This document shows positions 1 to 10,000 of a stretch of 27,338 nt of DNA, piece by piece. Numbering within the stretch: position 1 is the first letter of the stretch; the number at the start of each line of letters is the position of its first letter. The stretch covers positions 1-27,338 of the forward strand of contig URHG01000037.1 of the NCBI GenBank assembly GCA_900547555.1. The letters run 5' to 3'. The notes beneath the pieces are model-generated. The model did not search any database. It was not told the origin of the DNA and saw only the letters and a list, made by a program, of their open reading frames with translations. Position numbers and translations under genes: made by a program. The stretch is from an uncultured Porphyromonadaceae bacterium (GTDB taxonomy: Bacteria; Bacteroidota; Bacteroidia; Bacteroidales; UBA11471).

Positions 1-74
1 AATGATACGGCGACCACCGCGAACTCCAGTCACGCTAACGAAACTCGTATGCCGTCTTCTGCTTGAAAAAAAAA
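1..74. other. Illumina adapter contamination at the contig end
   Basis: Bases 1-19 equal the start of the Illumina P5 oligo (AATGATACGGCGACCACCG). Bases 21-33 equal the end of the TruSeq read-2 adapter (GAACTCCAGTCAC). Bases 34-41 (GCTAACGA) look like an 8-base sample index. Bases 42-65 match the P7 tail with one mismatch at its second base, and a run of A follows at 66-74, as is common when a read runs off the adapter. This is sequencing-library DNA assembled onto a real contig end, not part of the genome. Biological sequence resumes at about base 75. Confidence 0.96.
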
Positions 75-75
75 C

Positions 76-201
76 AAAGTAACATTTATGCAACGCGACA
101 AGATTACGACCAAAGACGGACAGAAAAAGGAAATCAAAGAAATAACCCGACAGTACAAACCGGGACGTAACTTCCATCTCTCGGTAAGCTACACTTTCTG
201 A
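76..201 (+). CDS. C-terminal end of a TonB-dependent outer-membrane receptor (5' truncated)
   Basis: The open frame enters from the adapter junction and stops at the TGA at 199-201. It encodes about 41 residues ending in GRNFHLSVSYTF, the terminal beta strand with a final Phe that outer-membrane barrels need for Bam-dependent insertion. The preceding sequence, rich in Lys, Arg and Glu and containing RQYKPGR, resembles the last extracellular loop and final strand of Bacteroidales TonB-dependent receptors. The rest of the gene is lost at the contig end. The lipoprotein gene starts 71 bases downstream on the same strand, so the two probably form an operon. The substrate cannot be told from this fragment. 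Confidence 0.72.
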   Translation, partial: KVTFMQRDKITTKDGQKKEIKEITRQYKPGRNFHLSVSYTF

Positions 202-272
202 AAAGATAACCATCTCAAAATAGAAACATAATTGTTCCGGAAGGAATTATCAAACCAAAAACAAAACAGAAA

Positions 273-1769
273 ATGAAATCAAGAAAATTTCTGAGTTGGG
301 CATTCATTGCCCTCTTGTGTGGAGCCGTAACGGCTTGCAGCGACGATGATGACAACAACGACGGAGGAAACGGTGGAAATCAAAGCAGCAACGGCCTGTT
401 GTTCGACGGTAACGTTATCGGTAACGGCGATCAAGAATTCGTCTTCACCGGAAAACAAACACTCTCCGAAGGTACTTACCTGCTCAAAGGCTGGGTTTAC
501 ATTGCCAGCGGAGCCGAACTCACCATCGAACCGGGCACCATCATCAAAGGCGATAAACAGACCAAAGCCGCCCTCATCGTAGAACCCGGCGGAAAACTCT
601 TTGCTCAGGGTAGTGCCCAGAAACCCATCGTATTTACCTCGGAAGAAGCCAAAGGCAACCGTAAACCGGGCGACTGGGGCGGACTCATCATCTGCGGTAA
701 CGCCCGCAACAATCAGGGTCAAATGCAGATCGAGGGCGGTCCCCGTACCAAACACGGCGGCAGCAATGACAGCGACAACTCGGGTATCATCAGTTATGTA
801 CGTGTGGAATTTGCCGGTTATCCCTTCGAACGCGACAAGGAAATCAACGGTATTACATTCGGTTCGGTAGGTAGTGGTACGCAAGTAGACCACTTACAAG
901 TATCATATTGCAACGACGACTCTTACGAGTGGTTCGGCGGTACGGTCAGTGCCAAATACCTCATTGCTTACAAAGGTTGGGACGATGAGTTCGACACCGA
1001 CAACGGATTCTCGGGCAAAGTACAATTCGGTCTCAGCGTGCGCGACTCTCGTATTGCCGACACATCGCAATCGAACGGATTCGAATCGGACAACTGTGCC
1101 GACGGTGCCGCTGTCGACCCCTACACGACTGCAACTTTCAGCAACATCACTTTCATAGGCCCGATGGCTGTCGATGCCAATTTCGAAAACACCACCGATT
1201 ACATCAATGGCGGTGAAGCATATCCCAATAACGGTTCGGCCCTCGGTAAATTCCAGGCCGCCATGCAGATACGACGCAACAGCCGATTGAACTGCTTCAA
1301 CTCCATTGCCGTAGGATACCCCATCGGTCTCATTCTCGACAATCAAAAAGGAGATACTCAAAGTGCCGCTACCAACGGATTGTTGAAACTCCAAAACATC
1401 TGGTTTGCCGAAATGGGTATCACCGGCAGTGATGCCAACAAATCATATGATGACGTATTGGTAACCGGTTATGACAACGACGGCAAGCCCATTTACGACA
1501 ATACGCAGACTTCTTTCTCGAGCCGTTTCTTCCTCGCACAAACCGGTAACCGGGTAAGCACGCTCGAAGAGATGAATCTCGTGGGAGCCGATACCGAAGT
1601 AGGAACCAACTATCGTCCAGCAGCCGGCAGCCCGCTGCTCACCGCTGCTTCGTTCGACGACAGCAAGCTCTCTTCGATGGAACAAGTAAATTATATCGGA
1701 GCTTTCGATGCCAATAACAACTGGCTTGAAGGGTGGACCGAATTTGATCCCCAAAACGCCGACTATTAA
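273..1769 (+). CDS. Surface lipoprotein with right-handed beta-helix-like body, partner of the TonB receptor
   Basis: 498 residues. The N-terminus is a lipoprotein signal peptide with Cys22 (VTAC) followed by SDDDDNNDGG; an acidic run right after the acylated Cys is the known surface-export signal of Bacteroidetes lipoproteins, so the protein is probably exposed outside the outer membrane. The body has repeated Gly/Asn-rich turns and short strands (LTIEPGTIIKGDK near 80-95, KPIVFTSEEA near 116, GSGTQVDHLQVSY near 200) as in right-handed parallel beta helices. I recognise it as a conserved Bacteroidales lipoprotein usually annotated as hypothetical and often found beside a TonB receptor, as here. 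No catalytic residues are evident. It may bind or present a ligand to the receptor; that role is inference from position. Confidence 0.8.
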   Translation: MKSRKFLSWAFIALLCGAVTACSDDDDNNDGGNGGNQSSNGLLFDGNVIGNGDQEFVFTGKQTLSEGTYLLKGWVYIASGAELTIEPGTIIKGDKQTKAALIVEPGGKLFAQGSAQKPIVFTSEEAKGNRKPGDWGGLIICGNARNNQGQMQIEGGPRTKHGGSNDSDNSGIISYVRVEFAGYPFERDKEINGITFGSVGSGTQVDHLQVSYCNDDSYEWFGGTVSAKYLIAYKGWDDEFDTDNGFSGKVQFGLSVRDSRIADTSQSNGFESDNCADGAAVDPYTTATFSNITFIGPMAVDANFENTTDYINGGEAYPNNGSALGKFQAAMQIRRNSRLNCFNSIAVGYPIGLILDNQKGDTQSAATNGLLKLQNIWFAEMGITGSDANKSYDDVLVTGYDNDGKPIYDNTQTSFSSRFFLAQTGNRVSTLEEMNLVGADTEVGTNYRPAAGSPLLTAASFDDSKLSSMEQVNYIGAFDANNNWLEGWTEFDPQNADY

Positions 1770-1796
1770 TAAATAACAAAGCTCACCGGTCCACTT

Positions 1797-1827
1797 GTAA
1801 CCCCCGCAATACGGGGGTTACTTTTTT
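1797..1827 (+). terminator. Intrinsic terminator after the lipoprotein gene
   Basis: A perfect 10-bp stem (GTAACCCCCG / CGGGGGTTAC) with a 5-base loop CAATA is followed by six T. It lies 27 bases after the stop codon and closes the receptor-lipoprotein operon. Confidence 0.93.
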
Positions 1828-1886
1828 GTTTTAAACCTTAATATTCAAAAAAAAAGAGATAGAATATAAGCCATTCCGAAATTTAT

Positions 1887-1894
1887 TATCTTTG
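1887..1894 (+). promoter_or_regulatory. Bacteroidetes -7 promoter element for the yitT-rdgB-porZ operon
   Basis: TATCTTTG fits the Bacteroidetes TAnnTTTG element and lies 44 bases before the first start codon, after the preceding terminator. No clear TTTG -33 element is visible. Confidence 0.6.
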
Positions 1895-1938
1895 TCGCAT
1901 CATTACGCAAATGGACAAGCTGCTAAACCTTATATGTC

Positions 1939-2814
1939 ATGACTATGAAATTATCTCCCCGCGACATTTGGAATGAAGTAAAAGACTACACGATCATTAC
2001 GGTGGGCCTGATGTGCTACGCTTTCGGATGGACAGGTTTTCTCGTATCGAACGAAATCGTAACCGGCGGTACGACCGGTCTCTCGGCTCTTATCTTCTTC
2101 GGTACGAAAATACCCATTCCCGTTACCTATTTCACCATCAACGGAATCCTTCTTATTGCGGCCATACGCATCATCGGCTGGCAATATTGCATACGTTCCA
2201 TATTCGGTGTGCTGATGACCACCGTACTACTCTCGATAGCGACCGTATATATCAAGGAGCCGCTCGTAAAGGACGAACCTTTCATGTCGTGCATCATCGG
2301 CGGTATCATGCTGGGAATAGGCATCGGGCTGGCCTTCATACATAACGGCAGTACGGGAGGAACCGATATTGTCGCAGCCATCATCAATAAGTACAAACCC
2401 ATTACGTTGGGACGCAGTATTCTTTACTGCGACTTGTGTATCATATCATCGTCGTATCTCATATTCCATGACTTTGAAAAAATTCTTTTCGGTTTCGTCG
2501 TATTAGCCGTTTCGACTTATACATGCGACTTGATCATCAACGGTATAAGACAATCGGTACAACTCTTTATCTTCTCCGACAAATACGAGGAGATAGCCGA
2601 TCGCATAAACCACGATATAAACCGGGGCGTAACGATTCTCGACGGTACGGGGTGGTACTCCAAACAACCCAAAAAAGTAATCGTCGTATTGGCCAAACGC
2701 ACCGAATCGAACAGTATTTTCCGCCTCGTGAAACAGATCGACAATCATGCTTTCATATCCCAATCCAATGTCATCGGCGTTTATGGGGAAGGATTCGATA
2801 AGATAAAAACATAA
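1939..2814 (+). CDS. YitT family membrane protein (DUF161 plus DUF2179)
   Basis: 291 residues. About five to six hydrophobic segments fill residues 18-200 (for example IITVGLMCYAFGWTGFLVS, and a glycine-rich segment near 115-135 containing GGIMLGIGIGLAFIHNGSTGGTD, split here by the membrane). The conserved TGGTTGLS motif is near residues 42-49 and GSTGGTDI near 137-144, both typical of the family. A soluble C-terminal DUF2179 domain starts near residue 205 (RQSVQLFIFSDKYEEIA) and runs to the end. The biochemical function is unknown; a transporter role is often assumed. A start at ATG 1945 is an alternative. It heads an operon with rdgB 50 bases downstream. Confidence 0.88.
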   Translation: MTMKLSPRDIWNEVKDYTIITVGLMCYAFGWTGFLVSNEIVTGGTTGLSALIFFGTKIPIPVTYFTINGILLIAAIRIIGWQYCIRSIFGVLMTTVLLSIATVYIKEPLVKDEPFMSCIIGGIMLGIGIGLAFIHNGSTGGTDIVAAIINKYKPITLGRSILYCDLCIISSSYLIFHDFEKILFGFVVLAVSTYTCDLIINGIRQSVQLFIFSDKYEEIADRINHDINRGVTILDGTGWYSKQPKKVIVVLAKRTESNSIFRLVKQIDNHAFISQSNVIGVYGEGFDKIKT

Positions 2815-2864
2815 ACGCTCTACGACTAAGACAATAATTTGCGGCAAAACATCGTTATAAAAAC

Positions 2865-3446
2865 ATGAAACAACTTGTCTTTGCCACCAATAACGCCCAC
2901 AAACTCGACGAAGTGCGAAAAATTTTGGGCGACACGTTCGATATACTCGGTATGGAACAAATCGGCTGTCATGACGACATACCCGAGACAGCCGACACAT
3001 TCGAGGGAAACGCCCTCATCAAAGCCCGTTATATCAAAGAAAAATACGGCTACGATTGTTTTGCCGACGATTCGGGACTCGAAATCGACGCTCTCGGGGG
3101 AGCTCCCGGTGTATTTTCGGCTCGTTTTTCGGGAGAAGCCCACAACTCCGAAAAAAACATGGAGAAAGTACTCTCTCTCATGCAAGGAGTAAACGACCGG
3201 ACAGCCCGTTTCCGTACCGTCGTGGCCCTTGTTCTCGGTAATAACGAATATACATTCGAGGGAGAAATCAAAGGTCTTATTCTCAATGAGCGCAGAGGAG
3301 AAGGCGGATTCGGTTACGACCCTATCTTTTTACCCGAAAACGAAACTCTCACATTCGCCGAAATGAGCGACACACAGAAAAACGCAATCAGCCACCGTGC
3401 TCGTGCCGTGAAAAAACTGGCGACTTTTCTTCTCGAAAATTCATGA
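2865..3446 (+). CDS. rdgB: RdgB/HAM1 non-canonical purine NTP pyrophosphatase
   Basis: 193 residues, the usual length. The enzyme hydrolyses dITP, ITP and XTP to the monophosphate and pyrophosphate in the cytoplasm, keeping deaminated purines out of DNA and RNA. Family signatures are all present: the substrate loop TNNAHK at residues 8-13, FADDSGLEIDAL around 66-77 with the Mg-binding Asp residues, ARFSGE near 87-92, EGGFGYDPIF near 144-153, and SHRARA near 176-181. Its stop codon overlaps the start of the next gene (ATGA at 3443-3446), which suggests translational coupling with the PorZ-like gene. Confidence 0.96.
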   Translation: MKQLVFATNNAHKLDEVRKILGDTFDILGMEQIGCHDDIPETADTFEGNALIKARYIKEKYGYDCFADDSGLEIDALGGAPGVFSARFSGEAHNSEKNMEKVLSLMQGVNDRTARFRTVVALVLGNNEYTFEGEIKGLILNERRGEGGFGYDPIFLPENETLTFAEMSDTQKNAISHRARAVKKLATFLLENS

Positions 3447-5755
3447 AAAAATTTCTCCTCATATTATTTGCATGTGCTTTTTTATTGCCTGCATCGGCAC
3501 TTCAACCAGTAGGTAAATGGGAAGTTTATGCCACTTTCCGTACACCCAAGCAGATATGCGAGGGAGGAGATAAAGTTTTCTTTTTGGCCGATAATTCATT
3601 GTTCTCTTACGGGAAAAACGATAAAGAAATAAGGGAGCTTTCGCGGCTGAATATTTTATCGGACAACAACATCGACCTCATAGCAGCCAAAAGCGACAAC
3701 GACCTGCTGGTCGTCGTTTACAACAACAGCAATATCGATCTCATCGATATGGACACCGAAAAGGCTTATAATCTTCCTTACATAAAAAATGCTTCCATCA
3801 CCGCTTCCAAAACCATAAACGACATATCTTTCTTCGACAACGAAACTTATCTGGCAACCGACTTCGGCATTGTCGTACTGAATAACGACAAAAAAGAAAT
3901 AAAAACGACTTACACTTTCAACGAAAAAATATACACGGCCGCCCGTCAAGGCGACTATCTCTATTGCATACGTGCCGATCGCAAGCTATATCGCTGCCAT
4001 GTCGACGGAATCCCTTACGACATAAACAGCTGGGAAGAGATGCGAAACTCTTACATGAAAAAATTGCGTCCTTTCGGTGAAGGTTTGCTTATGCTGCATG
4101 ATAATGACAATCTTTATTATTTGACCGAAAACAGCGAAAATGCGACCCTGTTCCTACCTGAGAACAAAACGAAAAAAATAGAAACCCAAGATAATAGATT
4201 GCTCATATATACCCACGACAAACAGGTATATTTTTATGATGAAGATCTTCAATCTACTACCGTCCTCTCTCTCGACAATATAGGTTACGAACCCGTAGAT
4301 GTCTCTTGCAGCAACGACCAAAACCGCTTATGGATCATCGAAAGCGAATCTGTCGTTTCTCTGAAATACGACCGTTCCTCCGCACTCTCACAAGAAACGG
4401 AAATACCTTGCAACATCTATCAGAAAGTATATAACCCTTTTTCATTGACCGTTGCCAACGGACGGGTATATGTTTCTCCTGCCGGAGTGGGTTATCTCAA
4501 CGATGAACAAGATGTCGACGGCTATATTTCGATTCTCGAAAACGGAAAATGGACAAATATACTTCCCGAAGGCATACCGGTATCGAAACACCCGTCGATT
4601 ACATGGGGAAATCTCTACAACATCGCCGTAGATCCCGACGATAAGGAAACATTTTATGTGGGAACATGGTTGGAAGGATTGTACCGCTTCAAAAACAATC
4701 GATATGATACGCATTGGAACGACGAAAACAGTACCATAGGCAATGCTTCCGACTGGGCCTACAAAGCGGGATTTATTGTTTTTGACAATAAGAAAAACCT
4801 GTACGTTCTCAATCTCAACGCCGAGTGCGGACTCTCTGTCATGCGACGTAATGGTACGTGGTATCAACTCGCATACAATGACTTGAAAAGCCAACGCAAC
4901 CTCAATCAGATTTTTATTCCCGAAAAATCTTCGGCCAAATGGATAACCTGTCCGGCATACAACTCTTTTGTTTTTGCCTTTGAAGAAAACGGAACCGAAA
5001 GTATTTCCGATGACAAAACACGTAAATTTACCACCTTTACCGACCAAAACGGTGAAAGCATCGACGGAAATATCTTTTACGAAATAGCCGAAGATCATGA
5101 CGGAAAATTGTGGATAGCCACCAACCGAGGCCCTATCGTCATCACCAATCCCGACAATTTCGCCAATAGCAACTTTACTTGCAACCGCATAAAAATAGCC
5201 CGGAACGATGGTACTAATCTGGCCGACTATCTGCTCAACGATGAGACGATACAGGCCATCGCCATAGATGGTGCCAACCGCAAGTGGTTCGGCACTAAAA
5301 ATTCGGGAGCCTACCTTGTAAGTAAAGACGGGCAGGAAACCATTTATCATTTTACTTCGGACAATTCTCCGCTTCCTTCCGACAATATCTACGACATTGC
5401 CGTACACCCCGAAACCGGAGAGGTATTCTTTGCGACCGAAAGCGGTCTTGTCTCTTTCCGGGCCGAAGCTACTGAGCCCAAAGACGATTATTCCGACGTA
5501 TATGTATTTCCCAATCCCGTGCGGCCCGATTACGAAGGGAATATCACCGTTACGGGATTACAAGAAAATTCACTGGTAAAAATCACCGATACGGCAGGAA
5601 ATATCATTTATCAGAATTTTTCGACCGGCGGACAACTCGTGTGGAACGGACTCACCCGCAGCGGCGACCGTCTGCGCAGCGGCATCTATCTGGTCTTTTC
5701 ATCGGTCGATAACGGTGGAGAAGGAGTAGTGGCCAAGTTCGCCGTCGTTCGTTGA
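3443..5755 (+). CDS. porZ: PorZ-like two-beta-propeller protein with type IX secretion-like C-terminal domain
   Basis: 770 residues, close to the P. gingivalis PorZ length. A signal peptide occupies residues 1-19 and ends ASA. The N-terminal propeller shows the family features: start GKWEVYATF, ADNSLFSYG, SNIDLIDM and KTINDISFFDNETYLATDFGIVVL (given in pieces). A second propeller of two-component-regulator type follows, with WIATNRGPIVI and WFGTKNSGAYLV repeats. Residues 686-770 form a CTD: VYVFPNPV, then TDTAGNIIY, SGIYLVF and a final KFAVV. In P. gingivalis PorZ is a surface member of the T9SS attachment complex that supplies A-LPS to the sortase PorU. Homologues also occur in Bacteroidales without full T9SS, so the role here is not certain. 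Translation is probably coupled to rdgB. Confidence 0.82.
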   Translation: MKKFLLILFACAFLLPASALQPVGKWEVYATFRTPKQICEGGDKVFFLADNSLFSYGKNDKEIRELSRLNILSDNNIDLIAAKSDNDLLVVVYNNSNIDLIDMDTEKAYNLPYIKNASITASKTINDISFFDNETYLATDFGIVVLNNDKKEIKTTYTFNEKIYTAARQGDYLYCIRADRKLYRCHVDGIPYDINSWEEMRNSYMKKLRPFGEGLLMLHDNDNLYYLTENSENATLFLPENKTKKIETQDNRLLIYTHDKQVYFYDEDLQSTTVLSLDNIGYEPVDVSCSNDQNRLWIIESESVVSLKYDRSSALSQETEIPCNIYQKVYNPFSLTVANGRVYVSPAGVGYLNDEQDVDGYISILENGKWTNILPEGIPVSKHPSITWGNLYNIAVDPDDKETFYVGTWLEGLYRFKNNRYDTHWNDENSTIGNASDWAYKAGFIVFDNKKNLYVLNLNAECGLSVMRRNGTWYQLAYNDLKSQRNLNQIFIPEKSSAKWITCPAYNSFVFAFEENGTESISDDKTRKFTTFTDQNGESIDGNIFYEIAEDHDGKLWIATNRGPIVITNPDNFANSNFTCNRIKIARNDGTNLADYLLNDETIQAIAIDGANRKWFGTKNSGAYLVSKDGQETIYHFTSDNSPLPSDNIYDIAVHPETGEVFFATESGLVSFRAEATEPKDDYSDVYVFPNPVRPDYEGNITVTGLQENSLVKITDTAGNIIYQNFSTGGQLVWNGLTRSGDRLRSGIYLVFSSVDNGGEGVVAKFAVVR

Positions 5756-5827
5756 CCTTCAACTTCCTATTCCGGAATAAAATCCTATCCCCGCCATCAA
5801 AATTTCATTCGATACAGGATAACAACC

Positions 5828-5853
5828 GTATCGAGAAATTTCTGTTTCGATAC
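5828..5853. other. Hairpin between convergent genes
   Basis: GTATCGA pairs with TCGATAC around an A/T-rich centre in the 117-base gap between the PorZ-like gene and the epimerase gene. There is no T-run, so it is a weak candidate bidirectional terminator only. Confidence 0.3.
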
Positions 5854-5872
5854 CGTACAACAAGGTCGAGGA

Positions 5873-6883
5873 TCAAAGCCAACATTCCTTTTTATACCAT
5901 GCGACAGTCTCCGCAACACCGCGTTCGAGCATATAATCGGGAACGAAACCGAGTTCTTCCCGAGCCATAGAAGTATCGCATATCCAATTGCGCTGTTTCA
6001 TGATGCGATATTTATCCCTGTTCAGCGTACTCGATCCTCCTGCTATCCCGGCCATGAATTCGGCTATATATGAAACGGCTTTCAGTACGAATAGCGGAAC
6101 ACGTATGGGTATGACGACCTTCTTATGCAAAGAGTGAGCCACGTAACGACGAAACTGGGAAGAAGTATACACTTCACCGTCGGAAAGAAAATATCCACGC
6201 CGTTTCACCCCTTTATCGATAGCCAGAAAGACGGCCTTTACCAAATCTTTGACATAAATAAATGTCAGAAGCTGCCGACGGTAACCTACCGAAAAATCAA
6301 ATCCCGCCTTGATGGTTTTCATCATCAGGTAATAGTCCTTCTCCCGAGGGCCGTAAACACCGGTAGGACGCATGAAAACATAGGGAAAATCAGGAAGCGA
6401 CTGTAAAAATTTTTCGGCCTTCAACTTACTTTTTCCATAGAGGGTGTCGGGATGAGGAATGTCGGAAGGACGTATAGGTGCATAATTCCGTTCATCGCCC
6501 GCACCCCAAGCACCGAGGCTGCTCATCATGATAAACTGCTCGGGAACATTGCCTGTCTCGATAAGCGCTTCGGCGAAGTTTCTTATAAACCCGTAATTTA
6601 TTTTTTCAAAATCGTCTGCATTTTTACACTTGGTAACGCCCAAATTGTGAACAATAATATCCCATTTGCCGACCTCGGAAGTTTGGAGAAGAAGTTGCTG
6701 TTTCAGTTCATCTTTGTTTCCGAAAGAAAAATTGATGAAACGGATACGTTCATCGGTAAGATACGCACGGCTCGTCGAAGGCCGTATTCCGGCCCATGTC
6801 TCATACCCTCTTTTCAAAGCCTCTTCCACGATAAATCCGCCGATAAATCCGCCGGCTCCGGTTACCAAGATTCGTTTTTGCAT
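5873..6883 (-). CDS. NAD(P)-dependent epimerase/dehydratase, extended SDR family
   Basis: 336 residues. The Rossmann dinucleotide motif GAGGFIG is at residues 9-15, just after VTG. The active-site set of extended short-chain dehydrogenases is present: Ser121/Ser122 in MMSSLGAWG and Tyr149-x-x-x-Lys153 in LYGKSK. RPTGVYGPRE near residues 172-181 is the usual substrate-pocket segment. The protein is cytosolic and probably acts on a nucleotide sugar or a steroid-like or flavanone-like carbonyl; the substrate cannot be deduced. It is transcribed towards the PorZ-like gene and away from the DUF2723 gene. No TAnnTTTG element is visible just upstream. Confidence 0.88.
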   Translation of the reverse strand: MQKRILVTGAGGFIGGFIVEEALKRGYETWAGIRPSTSRAYLTDERIRFINFSFGNKDELKQQLLLQTSEVGKWDIIVHNLGVTKCKNADDFEKINYGFIRNFAEALIETGNVPEQFIMMSSLGAWGAGDERNYAPIRPSDIPHPDTLYGKSKLKAEKFLQSLPDFPYVFMRPTGVYGPREKDYYLMMKTIKAGFDFSVGYRRQLLTFIYVKDLVKAVFLAIDKGVKRRGYFLSDGEVYTSSQFRRYVAHSLHKKVVIPIRVPLFVLKAVSYIAEFMAGIAGGSSTLNRDKYRIMKQRNWICDTSMAREELGFVPDYMLERGVAETVAWYKKECWL

Positions 6884-7035
6884 GATTTTGGAAGTGTAAA
6901 AAAACAGAGCTTAAAAATACGACGATTTATCGGTTTTTCATTCTATCGGGGACGTTTTTCGGATTTTTCGACCTATAAATAGGCTTATACGATGATTATT
7001 ACCATCTTTTAAAAATATAAATGGCTTACTTTTCC

Positions 7036-7055
7036 TATATTTGCGCCTATATTTG
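7036..7055 (+). promoter_or_regulatory. Tandem -7 elements upstream of the DUF2723 gene
   Basis: Two exact TATATTTG copies lie at 7036-7043 and 7048-7055, both fitting TAnnTTTG and offset by 12 bases. They end 32 bases before the start codon at 7088. Either could set the transcription start. Confidence 0.62.
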
Positions 7056-7087
7056 TTATAATTTAGATATTCTACCATCATATTATC

Positions 7088-10000
7088 ATGAAACAATACC
7101 GATTATTAAACAACATTTGCGGTTGGGTAGTCTTTGTGATTGCAGCCGTAACGTATATCCTCACGCTCGAACCGACGGCGAGCTTTTGGGATTGCGGAGA
7201 ATTCATTTCGTCGGCATACAAACTCGAAGTGGGACACCCGCCGGGAAACCCCATCTTCATGCTCACCGGGCGTTTCTTCGCCAATTTTGCTTCCGATCCC
7301 TCGCATGTCGCTTACATGATCAATCTCATGTCGGCATTGTTCAGTGCAGCCACCATATTATTGCTTTTCTGGACCATCACGCACCTCGCCCGTAAAATCA
7401 TCGTAAAAGACGACAGCGCGATGACTCTTGCCCAAATGATCGTCATTCTCGGTTGCGGAGCCGTAGGAGCATTGGCCTATACATGGAGCGACACGTTTTG
7501 GTTTTCGGCCGTCGAAGGAGAGGTATATGCCTATTCTTCATTCTGTACGGCATTGGTATTCTGGCTCATTCTCAAATGGGAAGATGTAGCCGACGAGCCG
7601 CATTCCGATCGCTACATCATACTTATTGCCTACCTGATAGGTATTTCCATTGCCGTACACCTGCTCAACCTGCTTACCATACCTGCACTGGTATTGGTTT
7701 ACTACTTCCGTAAGTTCGGTAATCCTACGACCAAAGGAGCTCTGATAGCTTTGTTATTGTCATTTGCCGGCATCGTATTCCTGCTTTACGGTCTTGTCCC
7801 GGGATTTGTAAAAGTAGCCGGTTGGATCGAACTGTTATGCGTGAATGTATTGGGTATGCCTTTCAATTCGGGTGTCATCGTTTATTTCTTCTTGGTGATA
7901 GGCTGTATTTCATGGGGCATCTACGAAACCTACAAACAAGACAATATCAACAGACTGCGAACATCGTTCCTCATCAGCGTCATATTGGTGGGATTGCCTT
8001 TTATCAGCGGTAAAATATTCATAGGCATATTGATTTCGTTGGCCCTGGCCATATTCCTCTTCTATAAAAAACAGTTGCCCATACGGTTGCTCAACATGGT
8101 GTTGGTATCGGTACTGGTCATCTTCATCGGATATTCTTCTTACGCTCTTATCGTCATACGTTCGACAGCCAATACCCCGATGGATCAAAATTCACCCGAA
8201 GATGTCTTTGCTTTGGGCAGCTACCTCAACCGTGAACAATATGGCGATCGTCCTTTGTTCTACGGACAGACTTTCGTGGCCGATGTCGAAAGAAAAGACG
8301 GAGCTCCCCAATATGAAGAAGGTGCTCCTATATGGGCCCGCGTCATAAAAAAATCGGAAAACGAACCCGATCGCTATGAAATCATCGACCATAAACGCAG
8401 CTACATCTATACTCCCGAACTTTGCATGTTCTTTCCCCGCATGTACAGTCCCGACGGACGTCATGTAGGAGCTTATAAGGAATGGTCTAATTTCAAAGGA
8501 AAACCGGTAAACGTAAACGGACGTACGGTACGCAAACCTACTTTCGTAGAGAATATGCGTTTCTTCATCGATTATCAGGTCAATTTTATGTATTGGCGTT
8601 ATTTCATGTGGAATTTTGCCGGACGTCAAAACGATATACAGGGCAATGGCGATGCTGCTTACGGTAACTGGATTACCGGTTTTGACTTCATAGACAATAT
8701 GCTTGTCGGCGATCAAACGCTTTTGCCTACCGACTTGAAAGAAAACAAAGGCCGTAACGTGTTTTTCATGATGCCTCTCTTGCTGGGTCTTTTGGGTCTT
8801 TTCTTCCAACTCTATTCCGGCAAGAAAGGTCTTGAAAGTTTCTGGGTAGTATTTTTCCTTTTCTTCATGACGGGACTTGCCATTGTCATTTATCTGAATC
8901 AGACGCCTTATCAGCCGCGTGAACGGGATTATGCTTATGCCGGCTCGTTCTATGCTTTCGCCATCTGGATAGGATTGGGAGTAGCAGCTATATACAAATT
9001 GCTGTCCAAGAAAATAAATCCTACACTATCGGCCGGAATAGCTGCCGTCATATCGCTTATCGTTCCCATACAGATGGTGAGTCAGACATGGGACGACCAC
9101 GACCGTTCGGGCAGATATACATGCCGCGACTTCGGAAAGAACTATCTGACATCGGTCGATGAAAACGGTATCATCTTTACAAACGGAGATAACGATACCT
9201 TCCCGTTGTGGTACGCTCAGGAAACCGAGGGTTACCGTACCGATGTGCGCGTATGCAATCTTTCCTATTTACAGACCGATTGGTACGTAAACCAGATGAA
9301 ATCACAAGCCTATGAGTCGGATCCATTACCCATATCGATGGAAGAATCGCAATACGGCAATAAAAAACGCGAATACGCTTATATTTTAGACCGTGTGGAT
9401 TATCCTGTTTCCGTGAAAATGGCAATGGACTATTTCCTCTCCGACGACGAAAGGACCAAAACGATTCCAGGATATGGTAAAATCAATCACCTGCCTACCG
9501 GTGAATTGTTCATAGACATAGACAAGGAAAAAATATTGAAGTCGGGTATCATTCCGAAAGGCTATGAAGACAAAATAGTAGATCGCATAGACTTATCATT
9601 CAAAGATAAAAATACGCTTATTTTGAATGAACTTGCCATCATCGATCTGCTCAGTACAAATGCCGAGACAGGATGGAAACGTCCCGTATATTTCGCAACG
9701 ACCGTAGATCCCTCCCTGTTTACGGGAACAGACAAATATTTCATGCGTACAGGTATGGCCTATGAAATAGTTCCTGTGAACTTGGAAAACACGCCGGGAC
9801 GTTACCAAGTCAATACCGACAAGATGTATGACAACGTCATGAATAAATTCGTCTGGGGCGGAATAGACGTCAACCCCGATATTTACCTCGACGAAACCAT
9901 ACGGCGTATGTGTTATTCCTATCGTATCATGTTCATTGATCTCATCGATCAATTGATACAGGAAGGGAAGGCCGATAAAGCATTGAAAGCCCTCGATTAT

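Noticed and set aside
5752..5970. 72-residue + strand frame after the PorZ-like gene
   Set aside because: It crosses the intergenic hairpin and the end of the epimerase gene on the other strand, with no recognisable features.
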